Numbered from the stretch's first letter, positions 1 to 8,355 are shown. The stretch: DNA of 64,000 nucleotides from an uncultured Ruminococcus sp. (GCA_944386525.1 CALXBL010000003.1:1-64000); one strand, 5' to 3'. The notes: generated by a model not told the origin, from the letters alone. Made by a program: numbers and translations.

Positions 1-47
1 AATGTCATCCAAGGCTCAGAAGGCACTTTTTTCGCCCTGTAAAACGC

Positions 48-76
48 AAAAAACCACGGAATTTCCGTGGTTTTTT
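48..76 (-). terminator. Intrinsic terminator of tRNA-Arg
   Basis: A 7-bp inverted repeat, CCACGGA (54-60) and TCCGTGG (64-70), is flanked by A-runs on the left and T-runs on the right. Read on the minus strand it is a hairpin followed by Ts just downstream of the tRNA-Arg. The T-run on the other side means it could also stop plus-strand transcription entering from outside the window. Confidence 0.8.
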
Positions 77-105
77 GGTGTGTCATCTATTTTGTATGAC
101 CATGA

Positions 106-182
106 TGGTACGCCTGATGCGATTCGAACGCACGGCCTTCAGAGTCGGAGTCTGACGCTCTATCCAACTGAGCTACAGGCGC
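106..182 (-). tRNA. tRNA-Arg (anticodon CCG)
   Basis: The minus strand folds as a cloverleaf. The acceptor GCGCCTG (182-176) pairs with CAGGCGT. The D-arm carries AGTTGGATAGAGC, the anticodon stem TCAGA/TCTGA encloses loop CTCCGAC with anticodon CCG, and the T-loop is TTCGAAT. The discriminator A and a genomically encoded CCA end at 106. It decodes CGG arginine codons. A strong promoter lies about 30 bases upstream and a terminator directly follows. Confidence 0.95.
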
Positions 183-213
183 ATATATGGAATTACGGGA
201 CTTACAACATACT

Positions 214-242
214 ATTATACCATAACGCCTGATGAATTGCAA
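214..242 (-). promoter_or_regulatory. Promoter of tRNA-Arg
   Basis: On the minus strand TTGCAA (242-237) and TATAAT (219-214) are separated by exactly 17 bases. The predicted start near 207 leaves a short 5' leader before the tRNA at 182. Confidence 0.8.
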
Positions 243-259
243 GCTCTTTTTGTAAACAA

Positions 260-547
260 TCATTTATTCCAAAAAACATCTGCCGCAGCAAGCAGAGGTT
301 CGGCTGCCGCAAGAAGAAATCTGGTCTGCTCTGTATTAATACTGCTCGTGTCGATTGATAAATCGTGCCCCAGAATGCGCAGCGTAAGACAGTGCTCGGG
401 TGAAATTTCAATTTCTGCCATGATGGAACTGCCGTTCCCGGCTCTCTGACCTGAGGAGCAGCAGACCTTTATCCAGCCAAACGCACCTGCATTGAGAATT
501 GCCCAGCTTAGTATGAATAGGGTTGATCTTCTTATAATTCTTTTCAT
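260..547 (-). CDS. Small exported or membrane-anchored hypothetical protein
   Basis: A 95-residue protein of unknown function. The start ATG at 547 has AAAGGA about eight bases upstream. Residues 1-25 are basic (MKRIIRR) followed by a hydrophobic stretch, which predicts a signal peptide or a single membrane anchor. A Cys pair at 29-30 follows directly and another Cys sits near 53. The remainder has no motif I recognise. It follows spoIIP with a 14-base gap in the same direction, so it is probably co-transcribed with it; a sporulation role is only inference from position. Reality of the gene rests on the ribosome binding site, the leader-like N terminus and the operon-like spacing. Confidence 0.6.
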   Translation of the reverse strand: MKRIIRRSTLFILSWAILNAGAFGWIKVCCSSGQRAGNGSSIMAEIEISPEHCLTLRILGHDLSIDTSSINTEQTRFLLAAAEPLLAAADVFWNK

Positions 548-561
548 TTTGCAAAATCCTT

Positions 562-1659
562 TCAGTGCAGATCGAGCAGCACCTGAGCTAAAGCGTCGCC
601 GAAAAGCGAGCCGGCATAGAGCGCCTGTTCCAGCGTATTTCCGTGAGAGCCAACCTCAATAAGCAGGCTTCCTGTGGTGAGGTTCTGGTTATAACGTCTG
701 TAGTCAAACAGCACCGGACGTGTAAGCCCCGGATACATAGTCTCCATCTGCTCCTGCAGGCGGCAGGCAAAACGGAAGTTGAACATATAGTTTGGCATAC
801 CCATAGTGCCGTCATCGCAGCCGGAGATTATCATGACCTGAGCTGATTCTTTTTCGTTTATCTCGACAACGGGCTGAGTTATGGAGGTTTCTGTGCCTAT
901 AGCGTCACGGTGAATGTCAAGCACGACTTTTATACTTGGATATTCCTCTAAGATGGCTTTTACTGTTTCGGCGCTTCTTTCATAAGCTCCGGTGTAGGAT
1001 GGGTAGTCGTGGATAGTCTTGTCGTGTATGTACTCAATTCCTGCATTTTCCAGTTTTTCGCAAATGGCTTCGCCGACGGCGATAACATTTTTAGTTTCAT
1101 CGGTAGTTCTGTAGTTAAAGCTTGGGTCGAAGTTTTCCCTGACGTAGGGTTCGTATGATTCGGTTGTGTGGGTATGCATTATGAGGACCTGAGGCTTTTC
1201 GTTTACTGATACTTTGAAAGCCGGAGGGAGTTGGCTTTCCTCGAGGAGCTGACTGTTGGGAACGGAGGTATGGTTCACGACCTGACCGCCGCCCTCCAGA
1301 GAGATAAACTTATTGCCTGAGTAGCCGGTGAGAGTTGTACGGACTATCTTATTTTCCTCGGAGACATTCCACTTTTCGGGGTATGGTTTAGGTCCTGTAT
1401 CTGACGAGGACTGTTCGGTTGGACTTTCGTTTACTGAGCTGTTATTCACCTCGAGAGCGTCGTCCGACAGCGGACACCATTCAGTGGGCTGCATATCTAT
1501 ATAAGCGTCGCTAAGAGTGATATTGGGTGCAGGGGATATGTTATTTGTATTATGCTCAGAAATCGAGCGGAGAGTCAGAGCAGTTATCAAAGCGGCTGCC
1601 ACGATAGAAGCGAGGGCAATACGTTTATATTTTTTTCTTCTGGAGTATCTTCTGTACAT
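562..1659 (-). CDS. spoIIP: Stage II sporulation protein P (SpoIIP)
   Basis: 365 residues. SpoIIP is the peptidoglycan amidase and endopeptidase of the SpoIID-SpoIIM-SpoIIP engulfment machine in the mother-cell membrane. Residues 1-12 are basic, a transmembrane anchor covers about 13-31, a low-complexity linker runs to about 110, and the catalytic domain follows. Family signatures visible are MHTHTTESYEPY (161-172) with its His residues and Glu168, and LDIHRDAIG (247-255). The start is ATG 1659 with GAGGTG and AAGGAT just upstream. A sigma-E-like promoter sequence lies at 1696-1725. The small exported protein at 260-547 follows in the same direction. Neither SpoIID nor SpoIIM is in this window. 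Confidence 0.93.
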   Translation of the reverse strand: MYRRYSRRKKYKRIALASIVAAALITALTLRSISEHNTNNISPAPNITLSDAYIDMQPTEWCPLSDDALEVNNSSVNESPTEQSSSDTGPKPYPEKWNVSEENKIVRTTLTGYSGNKFISLEGGGQVVNHTSVPNSQLLEESQLPPAFKVSVNEKPQVLIMHTHTTESYEPYVRENFDPSFNYRTTDETKNVIAVGEAICEKLENAGIEYIHDKTIHDYPSYTGAYERSAETVKAILEEYPSIKVVLDIHRDAIGTETSITQPVVEINEKESAQVMIISGCDDGTMGMPNYMFNFRFACRLQEQMETMYPGLTRPVLFDYRRYNQNLTTGSLLIEVGSHGNTLEQALYAGSLFGDALAQVLLDLH

Positions 1660-1695
1660 ATCCTTGTCACCTCATTATTATATCCTGATATAGAT

Positions 1696-1725
1696 ATTAT
1701 ATGCATGGATATGCGTCATATATGA
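1696..1725 (-). promoter_or_regulatory. Candidate sigma-E promoter of spoIIP
   Basis: On the minus strand TCATATA (1725-1719) is followed after 15 bases by CATATAAT (1703-1696). This is close to the Bacillus sigma-E pattern GHATATT and CATACAHT, with mismatches in both boxes. spoIIP is transcribed by sigma-E in Bacillus. The same -10 also contains TATAAT but has no sigma-A -35 at the right distance. Prediction only. Confidence 0.4.
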
Positions 1726-1800
1726 AGATACTTACATATTTTCATCGCCAAAAAAGACAAGAACCTGAATGAGCGCACAGACATGAGATTACAAAAAGAG

Positions 1801-1861
1801 AGGAGTCCTTTGGCAGCTGCCTCCGGACTCCGTTAAAGGGGTGGAATTCTTTGGAATCCCA
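1801..1861 (-). repeat. GGGATTCC-family intergenic repeat; terminator of metA operon
   Basis: Read on the minus strand this is GTGGGATTCCAAAG, then an imperfect partner GAATTCCAC, then CGGAGTCC-GG-AGGCAGC-TGCC and finally GGACTCC followed by TCTCTTTTTG. Two hairpins result. The second (GGAGTCC with GGACTCC, enclosing the palindrome GGCAGCTGCC) has a T-rich tail, so it can terminate the metA transcript. The GGGATTCCAAA half recurs at 15583 and 42388, and both halves recur at 56213. Confidence 0.7.
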
Positions 1862-1886
1862 CGTTTATATGCTGTTTGTGATTGCT

Positions 1887-2834
1887 TTAAAGTCCGGCCT
1901 CCCACTCCCAGTTGTAAAGCTCCAGCTGAGATATATTATACGGAGTTAGCTGATATACACAGTGATTTATCCAGTTTGAAAACAGCAGATTAGCACTGCA
2001 TCCCCATGTGAAAAGCGGTTCGTTGGCTGGGTTGTCGTCAGGGAAATAATTGTATGGCAGGTGTATGTCTATCCCTTTGTTCACATCACGGAAATATTCA
2101 TCTTTCAGTGTATTCCGGTCGTACTCAAAATGGCCGGTGATGAAATAATGTCTGCCGTTGTTGTTGGCTGCAATATGAACGCCTGCGATATCCGATTCTG
2201 TGAGTATGCACAGATTAGGCACCTTTTCAATATCCTCCCTGCGAACCTCCGAAAGACGTGAGTGCGGTGCAAGGAAAACATCGTCAAATCCCCGAAGCAG
2301 CTGAACGTTCTTCATCTGCAGCTTGTGCTTGAAAATACCGAACATCTTTCTTGGGAGGTCGTACTTGGGTACGCCGTGATGATAGTAAAGTCCCGCCAGA
2401 GCCGCCCAGCATATGTGTAGAGTTGAGAAAACATGGGTTTTTGTCCACTCCATAATGGTGCATATCTCGTCCCAGTAGTCGACCTGTGTAAAGTCCAGAT
2501 GCTCAACAGGCGCACCGGTTATAATGCAGCCGTCGTAGTAATTATCCTTTATCTCGTCGAATGTGTGGTAGAAAGCGTCGAGATGACTTTTTGCAGTATT
2601 CTTGCTGACATGGCTTGCTATCTGTAAAAATTCAATATTCACCTGAATTGGCGTGTTGCTGAGCAGTCTCAGGAACTGGCATTCAGTTTCTATCTTCTTT
2701 GGCATGAGATTGAGTATGAGTACTTTAAGAGGGCGTATATCCTGATGTGCTGCACGCTCGTTATCCATCACGAAGATATTTTCATCAGCAAGAGTCTGAA
2801 AAGCCGGCAGATCCGGCGATATACAAATGGGCAT
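1887..2834 (-). CDS. metA: Homoserine O-acetyltransferase, MetA family
   Basis: 315 residues. Cytoplasmic enzyme of methionine synthesis that acylates homoserine. The MetA family catalytic set is present: Cys142 (LHICWAALAGLY), His235 and Glu237 in ITGHFEYD. Residue 111 is Glu (GAPVEHLDF); in this family Glu at this position is associated with acetyl-CoA use and Gly with succinyl-CoA use, so an acetyltransferase is inferred although older annotations say succinyltransferase. The start ATG is 18 bases after the rluB stop in the same direction, so it is the last gene of that run, and the repeat hairpins at 1801-1861 terminate it. I see no S-box or other methionine riboswitch in the short leader. 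Confidence 0.93.
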   Translation of the reverse strand: MPICISPDLPAFQTLADENIFVMDNERAAHQDIRPLKVLILNLMPKKIETECQFLRLLSNTPIQVNIEFLQIASHVSKNTAKSHLDAFYHTFDEIKDNYYDGCIITGAPVEHLDFTQVDYWDEICTIMEWTKTHVFSTLHICWAALAGLYYHHGVPKYDLPRKMFGIFKHKLQMKNVQLLRGFDDVFLAPHSRLSEVRREDIEKVPNLCILTESDIAGVHIAANNNGRHYFITGHFEYDRNTLKDEYFRDVNKGIDIHLPYNYFPDDNPANEPLFTWGCSANLLFSNWINHCVYQLTPYNISQLELYNWEWEAGL

Positions 2835-2852
2835 ATTGCAAGAAATCTCCTT

Positions 2853-3584
2853 TTAATTTTCTTTTCCTATGGCGTTGCGGATGGCACGCAGCTCATCAGC
2901 AGTCAAATCTCGGTAAGTGCCGGGTTTCATCATACCCAGCTTAAGAGGTCCAATGCTCACACGGCGGAGTCTTGCGACCTCCAGACCCAGCGCCTCGCAC
3001 ATACGGCGTATCTGACGGTTTCTGCCTTCTTTTATGGTTATGAGGAGTACGACTCTGCCGGGTTCTCTGGTTTTTACCACAACGTTTGCAGGCAGAGTTT
3101 TTCTGCCGTCGAGTTCGATACCGCTTGCCAGTTCTACGAGCTGCTCTTCAGTAATATCCGGGCGGACTGTAACACGATAGGTTTTGCTGATATGGCGGCT
3201 TGGGTGCATGATGTCGTTTGCGAATTTGCCGTCGTTTGTAAAGAGCAGCAGTCCCTCGGAATCCTTATCGAGGCGTCCCACCGGATAGAGGCGTTCCTCC
3301 TCATCTGCTAACAAATCCATAACGCAGCGTCTGTCCAGCTCGTCGGACGTGGTAGTCACATATCCACGGGGTTTATACATCATTATGTAGCGGTAGGACT
3401 TCTTCCGGCTTAGATATACTCTTTCGCCTGAAACGGTTATAATATCCTGATAAGATGCCTTGTCGCCCAGTTTTACCGGGTGACCATTAAGCTTGATCTT
3501 TCCCTTTGAAATAAGCTCCTCAGCCTTTCTTCTGGAGCAGTAGCCTGCATCTGCAAGCAGCTTCTGAATTCTTATTTTTTCCAC
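2853..3584 (-). CDS. rluB: 23S rRNA pseudouridine synthase, RsuA/RluB family
   Basis: 243 residues. It isomerises a specific uridine in rRNA. Residues 1-60 form an S4 RNA-binding domain (RIQKLLADAGYCSRRKAEELI). The catalytic domain follows with GRLDKDSEGLLLF, in which Asp106 is the catalytic aspartate, and a C-terminal GRNRQIRRM motif. The start is GTG at 3584, preceded by AAAGGAGAATAAT; the ATG two bases upstream is in another frame. The gene lies between the DacF-type carboxypeptidase and metA. Pseudouridine synthase next to scpAB is a common Firmicute arrangement. RluB and RsuA specificity cannot be separated from sequence by eye. Confidence 0.9.
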   Translation of the reverse strand: MEKIRIQKLLADAGYCSRRKAEELISKGKIKLNGHPVKLGDKASYQDIITVSGERVYLSRKKSYRYIMMYKPRGYVTTTSDELDRRCVMDLLADEEERLYPVGRLDKDSEGLLLFTNDGKFANDIMHPSRHISKTYRVTVRPDITEEQLVELASGIELDGRKTLPANVVVKTREPGRVVLLITIKEGRNRQIRRMCEALGLEVARLRRVSIGPLKLGMMKPGTYRDLTADELRAIRNAIGKEN

Positions 3585-3615
3585 ATTATTCTCCTTTACT
3601 TTATTACTTTATAGA

Positions 3616-4695
3616 TTATTTCTTTTCTGCATAGGGAACGGACTTTCCTGCATACAGCTCCTGACGCATAATCTCAAAGCCGTCGCAGCAGTGCACGAGA
3701 TATCCGACCACATCGTCTTTCTGAATCGGCGCATAAAGCATGGGTGCAGTTTCCGTTACCCATATTATCCTTATATCCGACTGAGGAGCGCAGCACCATA
3801 GTACTTCCTCCTTAGCATAGAGCGGAACGGTTTCCTCAGTGCCGCCGGCTACAGGCAGTTTCAGCGAATCAGGAACGGTTGCATACTGCATCTCTGCACG
3901 GGCAAAAGCCTCCTCGTATAGGGTGATGTGGTCATTCCAGTCGTTTTTGTCGTTCAGGGTTACGCAGATAAGCGTGATACCGTTACGCTCGCAGGCTGAC
4001 ACAAGACATCTTCCTGCCTCATCGGTAAAGCCTGTTTTAACGCCGATAACACCATCGTACATGGAGAGCAGCTTGTTTGAGTTATAGAGCCATCGTTCAT
4101 AGGGCGGATTGCCGAAATCGAGGCAGGCTGACTCCTGAGAGCATATCTCCCGGAAGTCCTCATTTCTTAGAGCCTCAGCGGTGAGCAGTCCCATGTCGTA
4201 TGCGGTGGAGTAATGTTCCTCGTGGTGAAGTCCCGAAGGTGTTACAAAGTGGGAATTTTCCATTCCTATATCAGCGGCACGTTCGTTCATCATATCGGCA
4301 AAAGCCTCGTAGCTGCCGGCGATTTTCACAGCAGCAGCTCCTGCCGCATCATTGCCGGAGGGCAGCAGCATACCGTAGCAAAGGTCACGCTTTGACACAA
4401 TATCGCCCTCCAGGAGTCCCATTGAGGAGCCTTCCACCTTGATGGCGTTTGAGTCGACGGTAAATTCGCTGTCAAGATCTCCGCTTTCCAGGCACAGCAG
4501 GGCGGACATTATTTTTGTAGTGCTTGCCATTGGCAGCTTCATGTGAGAGTTGCCCTCCAGTATCACAGAGCGTGAAGCCATATCCATTACAACATACGCC
4601 TTTGCGGAGACATCCACCTCCCACGCAGAGCCGCATGGCACAGCGCAGCAGAACATCATACATAAAGCGCATATAACGCAAATTATCCTTTTCAT
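3616..4695 (-). CDS. dacF: D-alanyl-D-alanine carboxypeptidase (DacF/PBP5 type)
   Basis: 359 residues from ATG 4695, chosen over an in-frame ATG 45 bases upstream because GTAGGAGG sits eight bases before it and a clean signal peptide (about 1-24, MKRIICVICALCMMFCC) follows. It trims the terminal D-Ala from peptidoglycan stem peptides outside the membrane. All three penicillin-fold motifs are intact: STTK (Ser58, Lys61), SGN (113-115) and KTG (220-222). A C-terminal beta-rich domain follows. It sits after gerW, as carboxypeptidases often sit near scpAB in Clostridia. A sigma-E-like -10 (CATACAGT) lies just upstream, but no convincing -35 does. Compare the defective paralogue at 35338. Confidence 0.92.
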   Translation of the reverse strand: MKRIICVICALCMMFCCAVPCGSAWEVDVSAKAYVVMDMASRSVILEGNSHMKLPMASTTKIMSALLCLESGDLDSEFTVDSNAIKVEGSSMGLLEGDIVSKRDLCYGMLLPSGNDAAGAAAVKIAGSYEAFADMMNERAADIGMENSHFVTPSGLHHEEHYSTAYDMGLLTAEALRNEDFREICSQESACLDFGNPPYERWLYNSNKLLSMYDGVIGVKTGFTDEAGRCLVSACERNGITLICVTLNDKNDWNDHITLYEEAFARAEMQYATVPDSLKLPVAGGTEETVPLYAKEEVLWCCAPQSDIRIIWVTETAPMLYAPIQKDDVVGYLVHCCDGFEIMRQELYAGKSVPYAEKK

Positions 4696-4758
4696 ACACA
4701 AGCCTCCTACAGCTATAACATATAATACTGTATGAGGCATTGTTTTATGTTATGATAG

Positions 4759-5184
4759 TTAATTTTCAGTTTGAGCAGCTGTAGATTTATCAGTCTTTTT
4801 ATCCTTGTAGTTTTCTATCATTTCGCTTATTTTGTCCATAAGCTCTGGCATGGTGCGGATAACGCCGGATATTTTATCTTCCGATGAAGATATCTGTATA
4901 AGGCGGACGTTGCTCATCTTGTCTACAATAAGGAAAGCCACCGGCTGGACAGTAACGCCTGCACCGGTACCGCCGCCAAAGAGCTCCTTTGGATTTTGCT
5001 TTGCCGGCAGATCGGAGCCGCCTGATGCAAAGCCGTATGAGACTTTTGAAACGGGGATTATTGTAGTTTCACCAACCTGCATCGGGTCGCCGATGATAGT
5101 TTTAACGTCGCCCATTTCACGTATCTTGTCGATAGTGATATCCATCATCTGTGTAATTTTAGCCTTTTCGTTGTGATTCTGCAT
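4759..5184 (-). CDS. gerW: GerW family sporulation protein (YtfJ)
   Basis: 141 residues. The family is made in the forespore in Bacillus and is needed for full spore germination and sporulation; the biochemical function is not known. The signature is visible as GDPMQVGETTIIPVSKVSYGF, then a Gly-rich loop FGGGTGAGVTVQPVAF and a hydrophobic segment. AGGAGG lies ten bases before ATG 5184. The start overlaps the end of the DUF2953 gene by 26 bases, matching the ytfI-ytfJ pairing in Bacillus. The C terminus (about 120-141) is charged and low in complexity. Confidence 0.9.
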   Translation of the reverse strand: MQNHNEKAKITQMMDITIDKIREMGDVKTIIGDPMQVGETTIIPVSKVSYGFASGGSDLPAKQNPKELFGGGTGAGVTVQPVAFLIVDKMSNVRLIQISSSEDKISGVIRTMPELMDKISEMIENYKDKKTDKSTAAQTEN

Positions 5185-5869
5185 TTTGGGTTCCTCCTTG
5201 TATTTTGGGGTTTGGTGTATTATTCTGCTCGGAGCGCAGAGAATTTTTCAGATATGTCCAGCCAAGGGCGATTCCTGCAGCTATCACGGCGGCAGGACTG
5301 AGCATAGTACGGAATCTTACTGTATAGACAGTACGTTCCGTGCCGAACCGTGGCAGAACCTCGATATGGTCAGCCTTTATGGAAAAGAACGACTGAAAGA
5401 ATGCAAGTCCGTTTGACACAGCAGTGCACATCTTTCCATATTTAATTGCGCAGTCGCAGGAATCGAAAGCGCCGACTTTTATATCAAGATAAAGCCGTGA
5501 TATCCTTATCCCACGGAAAAGCCGCCTTATACCTTTACTAACCGGCTCTATAAAATCCATTACAGTCCGGACGATATCGCCGACAGATTGTTTTTTATCA
5601 GTATCGTGAGCATTGCCTTTGGCGGCACGCTTTGACTGTCTGCGTTTTTTCTTCTCATTTTTCTTTTGCTTTTTGAGTAATTTCTTTTCCTTTTCAGCTT
5701 TTATCTTTTCGTTAGATTTTTTCTTAGTGCTGTTGAATAGAGTTATCCCGCAGTAGGACACCTTCACATCAGCCTTACCGTTTTCATACCGGAAGTCGGC
5801 AGCTGCCGGCATGAACAGTATAAATGATATTATTCCCAGAATAATAAGAAATATTATCCAGCCGGTCAT
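5159..5869 (-). CDS. DUF2953 membrane protein (YtfI-like)
   Basis: 236 residues. Residues 4-22 are a membrane helix (IIFLIILGIISFILFMPAA) followed by YENGKADVKVSYCGITLF, the typical DUF2953 opening. A strongly basic Lys/Glu-rich stretch at about 48-85 probably faces the cytoplasm, then a conserved C-terminal half with a second hydrophobic segment near 190-210. Function is unknown; the family sits upstream of gerW in many spore formers, as here, and overlaps it. A sporulation role is inferred from that linkage. Confidence 0.8.
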   Translation of the reverse strand: MTGWIIFLIILGIISFILFMPAAADFRYENGKADVKVSYCGITLFNSTKKKSNEKIKAEKEKKLLKKQKKNEKKKRRQSKRAAKGNAHDTDKKQSVGDIVRTVMDFIEPVSKGIRRLFRGIRISRLYLDIKVGAFDSCDCAIKYGKMCTAVSNGLAFFQSFFSIKADHIEVLPRFGTERTVYTVRFRTMLSPAAVIAAGIALGWTYLKNSLRSEQNNTPNPKIQGGTQNAESQRKG

Positions 5870-5890
5870 TTAAAGCTCCTTTCGGTACAT

Positions 5891-6472
5891 TTATTTCTCG
5901 CTGCTTACGGAGCTTTCCGTCTCCTGCTCGTCATTATTTTCGTGCGGACGCTGTATTATCGGCAGCGGCGGCAGGTCGCCGAGAGATGTAAGCTCAAAGC
6001 ATCTGAGGAAATTTTCAGTAGTCTTATATGCTACAGGTTTTCCGGGGATATCGAGTCTGCCTGATTCTTCAAGCAGTTCACGCTCCACGAGATTATTTAC
6101 AACGGAGCTGCTGTCGACGCCTCGTATGTGTTCGATAAAGCTTTTAGTAACGGGCTGGTTGTAAGCGACTATAGTGAGTACTTCCATGGCGGCGTTTGAG
6201 AGTGGAGCACTCTTTTTGCTTTCCATGGCGGCACGTATATATGGTGCGAATTCTTTTCTTGTGCACAGCTGCCAGCTTTTCCCAAGGGTGACGATATATA
6301 ATCCGCTTCCGTCTTTTTGATAGCGGTCGTTTATTGAACGGATTATATCGGGCAGTTCATTTTCATCCGAACCGATTACCTCAGCCAGTCTTGATGACGG
6401 TACAGGCTCACCGCAGGCAAAGAGTACAGCCTCGATGATAGCAGTTTTATTTATAGTGAGTTGATGTTCCAT
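5891..6472 (-). CDS. scpB: Segregation and condensation protein ScpB
   Basis: 193 residues. ScpB is a dimeric winged-helix subunit that, with ScpA, regulates the SMC condensin during chromosome segregation. Sequence shows the paired winged-helix pattern: IEAVLFACGEPVPSSRLAEVIG at the N terminus, LSNAAMEVLTIVAYNQPVTKSFIEHIRGV in the middle, and LLEESGRLDIPGKPVAYKTTENFL at 133-155. The tail from about 175 is acidic and low complexity. GGAGG precedes ATG 6472. The start overlaps scpA by 22 bases, as in most Firmicutes. Confidence 0.95.
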   Translation of the reverse strand: MEHQLTINKTAIIEAVLFACGEPVPSSRLAEVIGSDENELPDIIRSINDRYQKDGSGLYIVTLGKSWQLCTRKEFAPYIRAAMESKKSAPLSNAAMEVLTIVAYNQPVTKSFIEHIRGVDSSSVVNNLVERELLEESGRLDIPGKPVAYKTTENFLRCFELTSLGDLPPLPIIQRPHENNDEQETESSVSSEK

Positions 6473-7209
6473 GTTTCCTCCTCCTCGGGTGCAGCGGCAG
6501 GCTCAGGACGTCTGCCGTTTTCACGGTAGAGATATGTGTTGTCATCGCTTATACAAATTCTGCCGTGTTTTGTGAGTTCCAGTATTGCTAAGAACAGAGC
6601 GACTCTTGCGCTTCGCTCACGCACGTCCGCATACATGGCGTCGATGTATACGTGGTCGTTTTTGTGGAGCCCGCGTATTATATACACGACCTTCGACATA
6701 ACGGAAACATAGCTTCTGTTTACCACACGCTGGAGCTTTTCTGATGAATGTGTCTCCTGTTTAATGAGTTTTCTGCCCATGGCAAGAAACACATCGCACA
6801 GCTCCTGGGGCTTATGTTTTCGTTCATATTTTGTGGAAATATTTATTTTAGCCGGCTTTCGTACAAATATGCTGCTGCCTGCATATCTTTTTCTGAGAGA
6901 TTCAGCCGCCTGTTTACAAAGGGCGTATTCTATGAGCGCACCTTGCAGTTCCTCTTTTTGTTTTTCGGCGTCGTTGGGTTTTGGCAGCAGGGAGGCAGTT
7001 TTGATAAGAATGAGTCTTGCAGCCATTTCGAGGAATTCACCGGCAAGTTCCAGGTCGTGTTCTCTCGCCTGTTCGAGATAGAGGAGATACTGTTCCAGCA
7101 GGCTTGATATTTCGATGTCGTAAATATTCAGCTTATGCTTTGTGATAAGGCTCAGCAGCAGGTCCATAGGACCTTCAAAGACCTCGAGTTTAAAAGAAAT
7201 CTGTTCCAT
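6451..7209 (-). CDS. scpA: Segregation and condensation protein ScpA
   Basis: 252 residues. ScpA is the kleisin that bridges the SMC heads. The N-terminal SMC-neck-binding region reads FEGPMDLLLSLITKHKLNIYDI, and the C-terminal winged helix contains RVALFLAILELTKHGRICI, both typical. The start ATG 7209 follows the site-2 protease stop by two bases with only a weak AGG upstream, so translation is probably coupled to the upstream gene. It overlaps scpB at its 3' end. Confidence 0.95.
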   Translation of the reverse strand: MEQISFKLEVFEGPMDLLLSLITKHKLNIYDIEISSLLEQYLLYLEQAREHDLELAGEFLEMAARLILIKTASLLPKPNDAEKQKEELQGALIEYALCKQAAESLRKRYAGSSIFVRKPAKINISTKYERKHKPQELCDVFLAMGRKLIKQETHSSEKLQRVVNRSYVSVMSKVVYIIRGLHKNDHVYIDAMYADVRERSARVALFLAILELTKHGRICISDDNTYLYRENGRRPEPAAAPEEEETWNINSL

Positions 7210-7211
7210 AA

Positions 7212-7892
7212 TCAGCCTATGATAGCCTCCATTATGAGCGCTATCCAGTCAGTGGCGTTGTAGAAGAGGAGATATATCTTGGATGAAAGCCACGACAGAG
7301 GTATACTGAATGCATTTGAGCATACAAGCACCAGGAATATGATAGAGATTATCATCTGGTTGCGCTGTATCCATATTACCGCACGAGTCGGCAGGAACTG
7401 CATGAGCACGTTTGAGCCGTCGAGCGGCGGTACGGGGATAAGGTTGAAAACGGCAAGTCCGATATTGACAGATATGAAATAATAGAGTATAGTAGAAATG
7501 CTGCTGAGGGTGTTGTAGAGCATCGTATTGTCTAATGATATCGGTATGCAGTAGAGTATGCGCAGCAGCATCATTGCGATAAATGCAACGATGAGGTTTG
7601 AAAGAGGTCCTGCCAGTGAGGTCAGGATAATGCCTTTTCGTGGATTGCGCATGGCGTTTGGATTTATCGGGACGGGCTTTGCCCAGCCGAATCCGGTCAG
7701 CAGCAGGAGGAGTGCACCGATTGGGTCGATGTGTGCAAATGGGTTTAGAGTTATCCTGCCGGAGGACTCAGCGGTATAGTCGCCGCACTTTTTAGCAACA
7801 AATGCATGGGCGAATTCATGCAGCGGCAGAATGAGAAGTATGACGAGTATGCGTGCCGTTATTGTAAAAAGATTAAGACCGAAAAAGCTCAT
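7212..7892 (-). CDS. Site-2 protease family (M50) membrane peptidase
   Basis: 226 residues, a multi-helix intramembrane zinc metalloprotease of the small YwhC-like class. The zinc motif HEFAH is at 25-29 in the first helix, and the third ligand lies in PVPPLDG (Asp158). Hydrophobic segments flank both. Substrate is unknown. It is the first gene of the minus-strand run leading into scpA-scpB and has its own strong promoter at 7941-7969. This gene order before scpA is common in Clostridia. Confidence 0.9.
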   Translation of the reverse strand: MSFFGLNLFTITARILVILLILPLHEFAHAFVAKKCGDYTAESSGRITLNPFAHIDPIGALLLLLTGFGWAKPVPINPNAMRNPRKGIILTSLAGPLSNLIVAFIAMMLLRILYCIPISLDNTMLYNTLSSISTILYYFISVNIGLAVFNLIPVPPLDGSNVLMQFLPTRAVIWIQRNQMIISIIFLVLVCSNAFSIPLSWLSSKIYLLFYNATDWIALIMEAIIG

Positions 7893-7940
7893 GTTTAATT
7901 ACCTCACAAGTTATAGTTAGTTATAATTATAATACCTCTT

Positions 7941-7969
7941 ATTATACAACATAGAGATGTAAATTTCAA
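7941..7969 (-). promoter_or_regulatory. Promoter of the M50-scpAB-gerW-metA run
   Basis: TTGAAA (7969-7964) and TATAAT (7946-7941) on the minus strand are 17 bases apart. It is the only strong sigma-A promoter I see upstream of the 7.9-1.9 kb minus-strand gene run, and it diverges from the rpmB promoter. Confidence 0.75.
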
Positions 7970-8028
7970 TAGAAAATTGTCATGAAAAACGTAACAAAAA
8001 ATTTTTTTTGAAAAAAATGAAAAAATAC

Positions 8029-8057
8029 TTGCATTCTTAAAAAGAATATGATATAAT
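8029..8057 (+). promoter_or_regulatory. Promoter of rpmB
   Basis: TTGCAT (8029-8034) and TATAAT (8052-8057) are separated by 17 bases, about 38 bases before the rpmB start. Confidence 0.8.
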
Positions 8058-8094
8058 AGAATCCGTTAGCTTTTTTAAGGAGGTGCAGCCAATT

Positions 8095-8280
8095 ATGGCA
8101 AAATGTGAATTTTGCGGCAAGGGTGTTACATTTGGTATCAAGGTGTCTCACTCACACAGACGCTCTAACAGAACATGGAAGCCGAACGTAAAGCGTGTAA
8201 AGGCGATTGTGAAGGGTACGCCCTGTCATGTATACGTTTGCTCCAGATGCCTGCGCTCCGGCAAAGTTGAGCGTGCGTAA
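8095..8280 (+). CDS. rpmB: 50S ribosomal protein L28
   Basis: 61 residues from ATG 8095, with AAGGAGGTG upstream; an in-frame GTG at 8083 lies inside that ribosome binding site and is not the start. Large-subunit protein. Two Cys pairs, CEFCGKG at the N terminus and CSRCLRSG near the C terminus, show that this is the zinc-binding form of L28. It is monocistronic, with its own promoter and a strong terminator at 8316-8355. Confidence 0.97.
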   Translation: MAKCEFCGKGVTFGIKVSHSHRRSNRTWKPNVKRVKAIVKGTPCHVYVCSRCLRSGKVERA

Positions 8281-8315
8281 TCGGATTTCCGATGTTTCAG
8301 ATATGGAGAAGATGT

Positions 8316-8355
8316 TCAGGAGAGTTTCCTAAAATGGAGACTGCTCCTGATTTTT
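8316..8355 (+). terminator. rpmB terminator
   Basis: TCAGGAG (8316-8322) pairs with CTCCTGA (8344-8350), extended inward by AGTTTCC and GGAGACT with one wobble, and is followed by TTTTT. A long, near-perfect intrinsic terminator. Confidence 0.9.

Noticed and set aside
106-260. Integration site at tRNA-Arg
   Set aside because: No integrase and no repeat of the tRNA 3' end found in the window.
2835-2852. Methionine riboswitch before metA
   Set aside because: The gap to rluB is only 18 bases, so no leader exists there.
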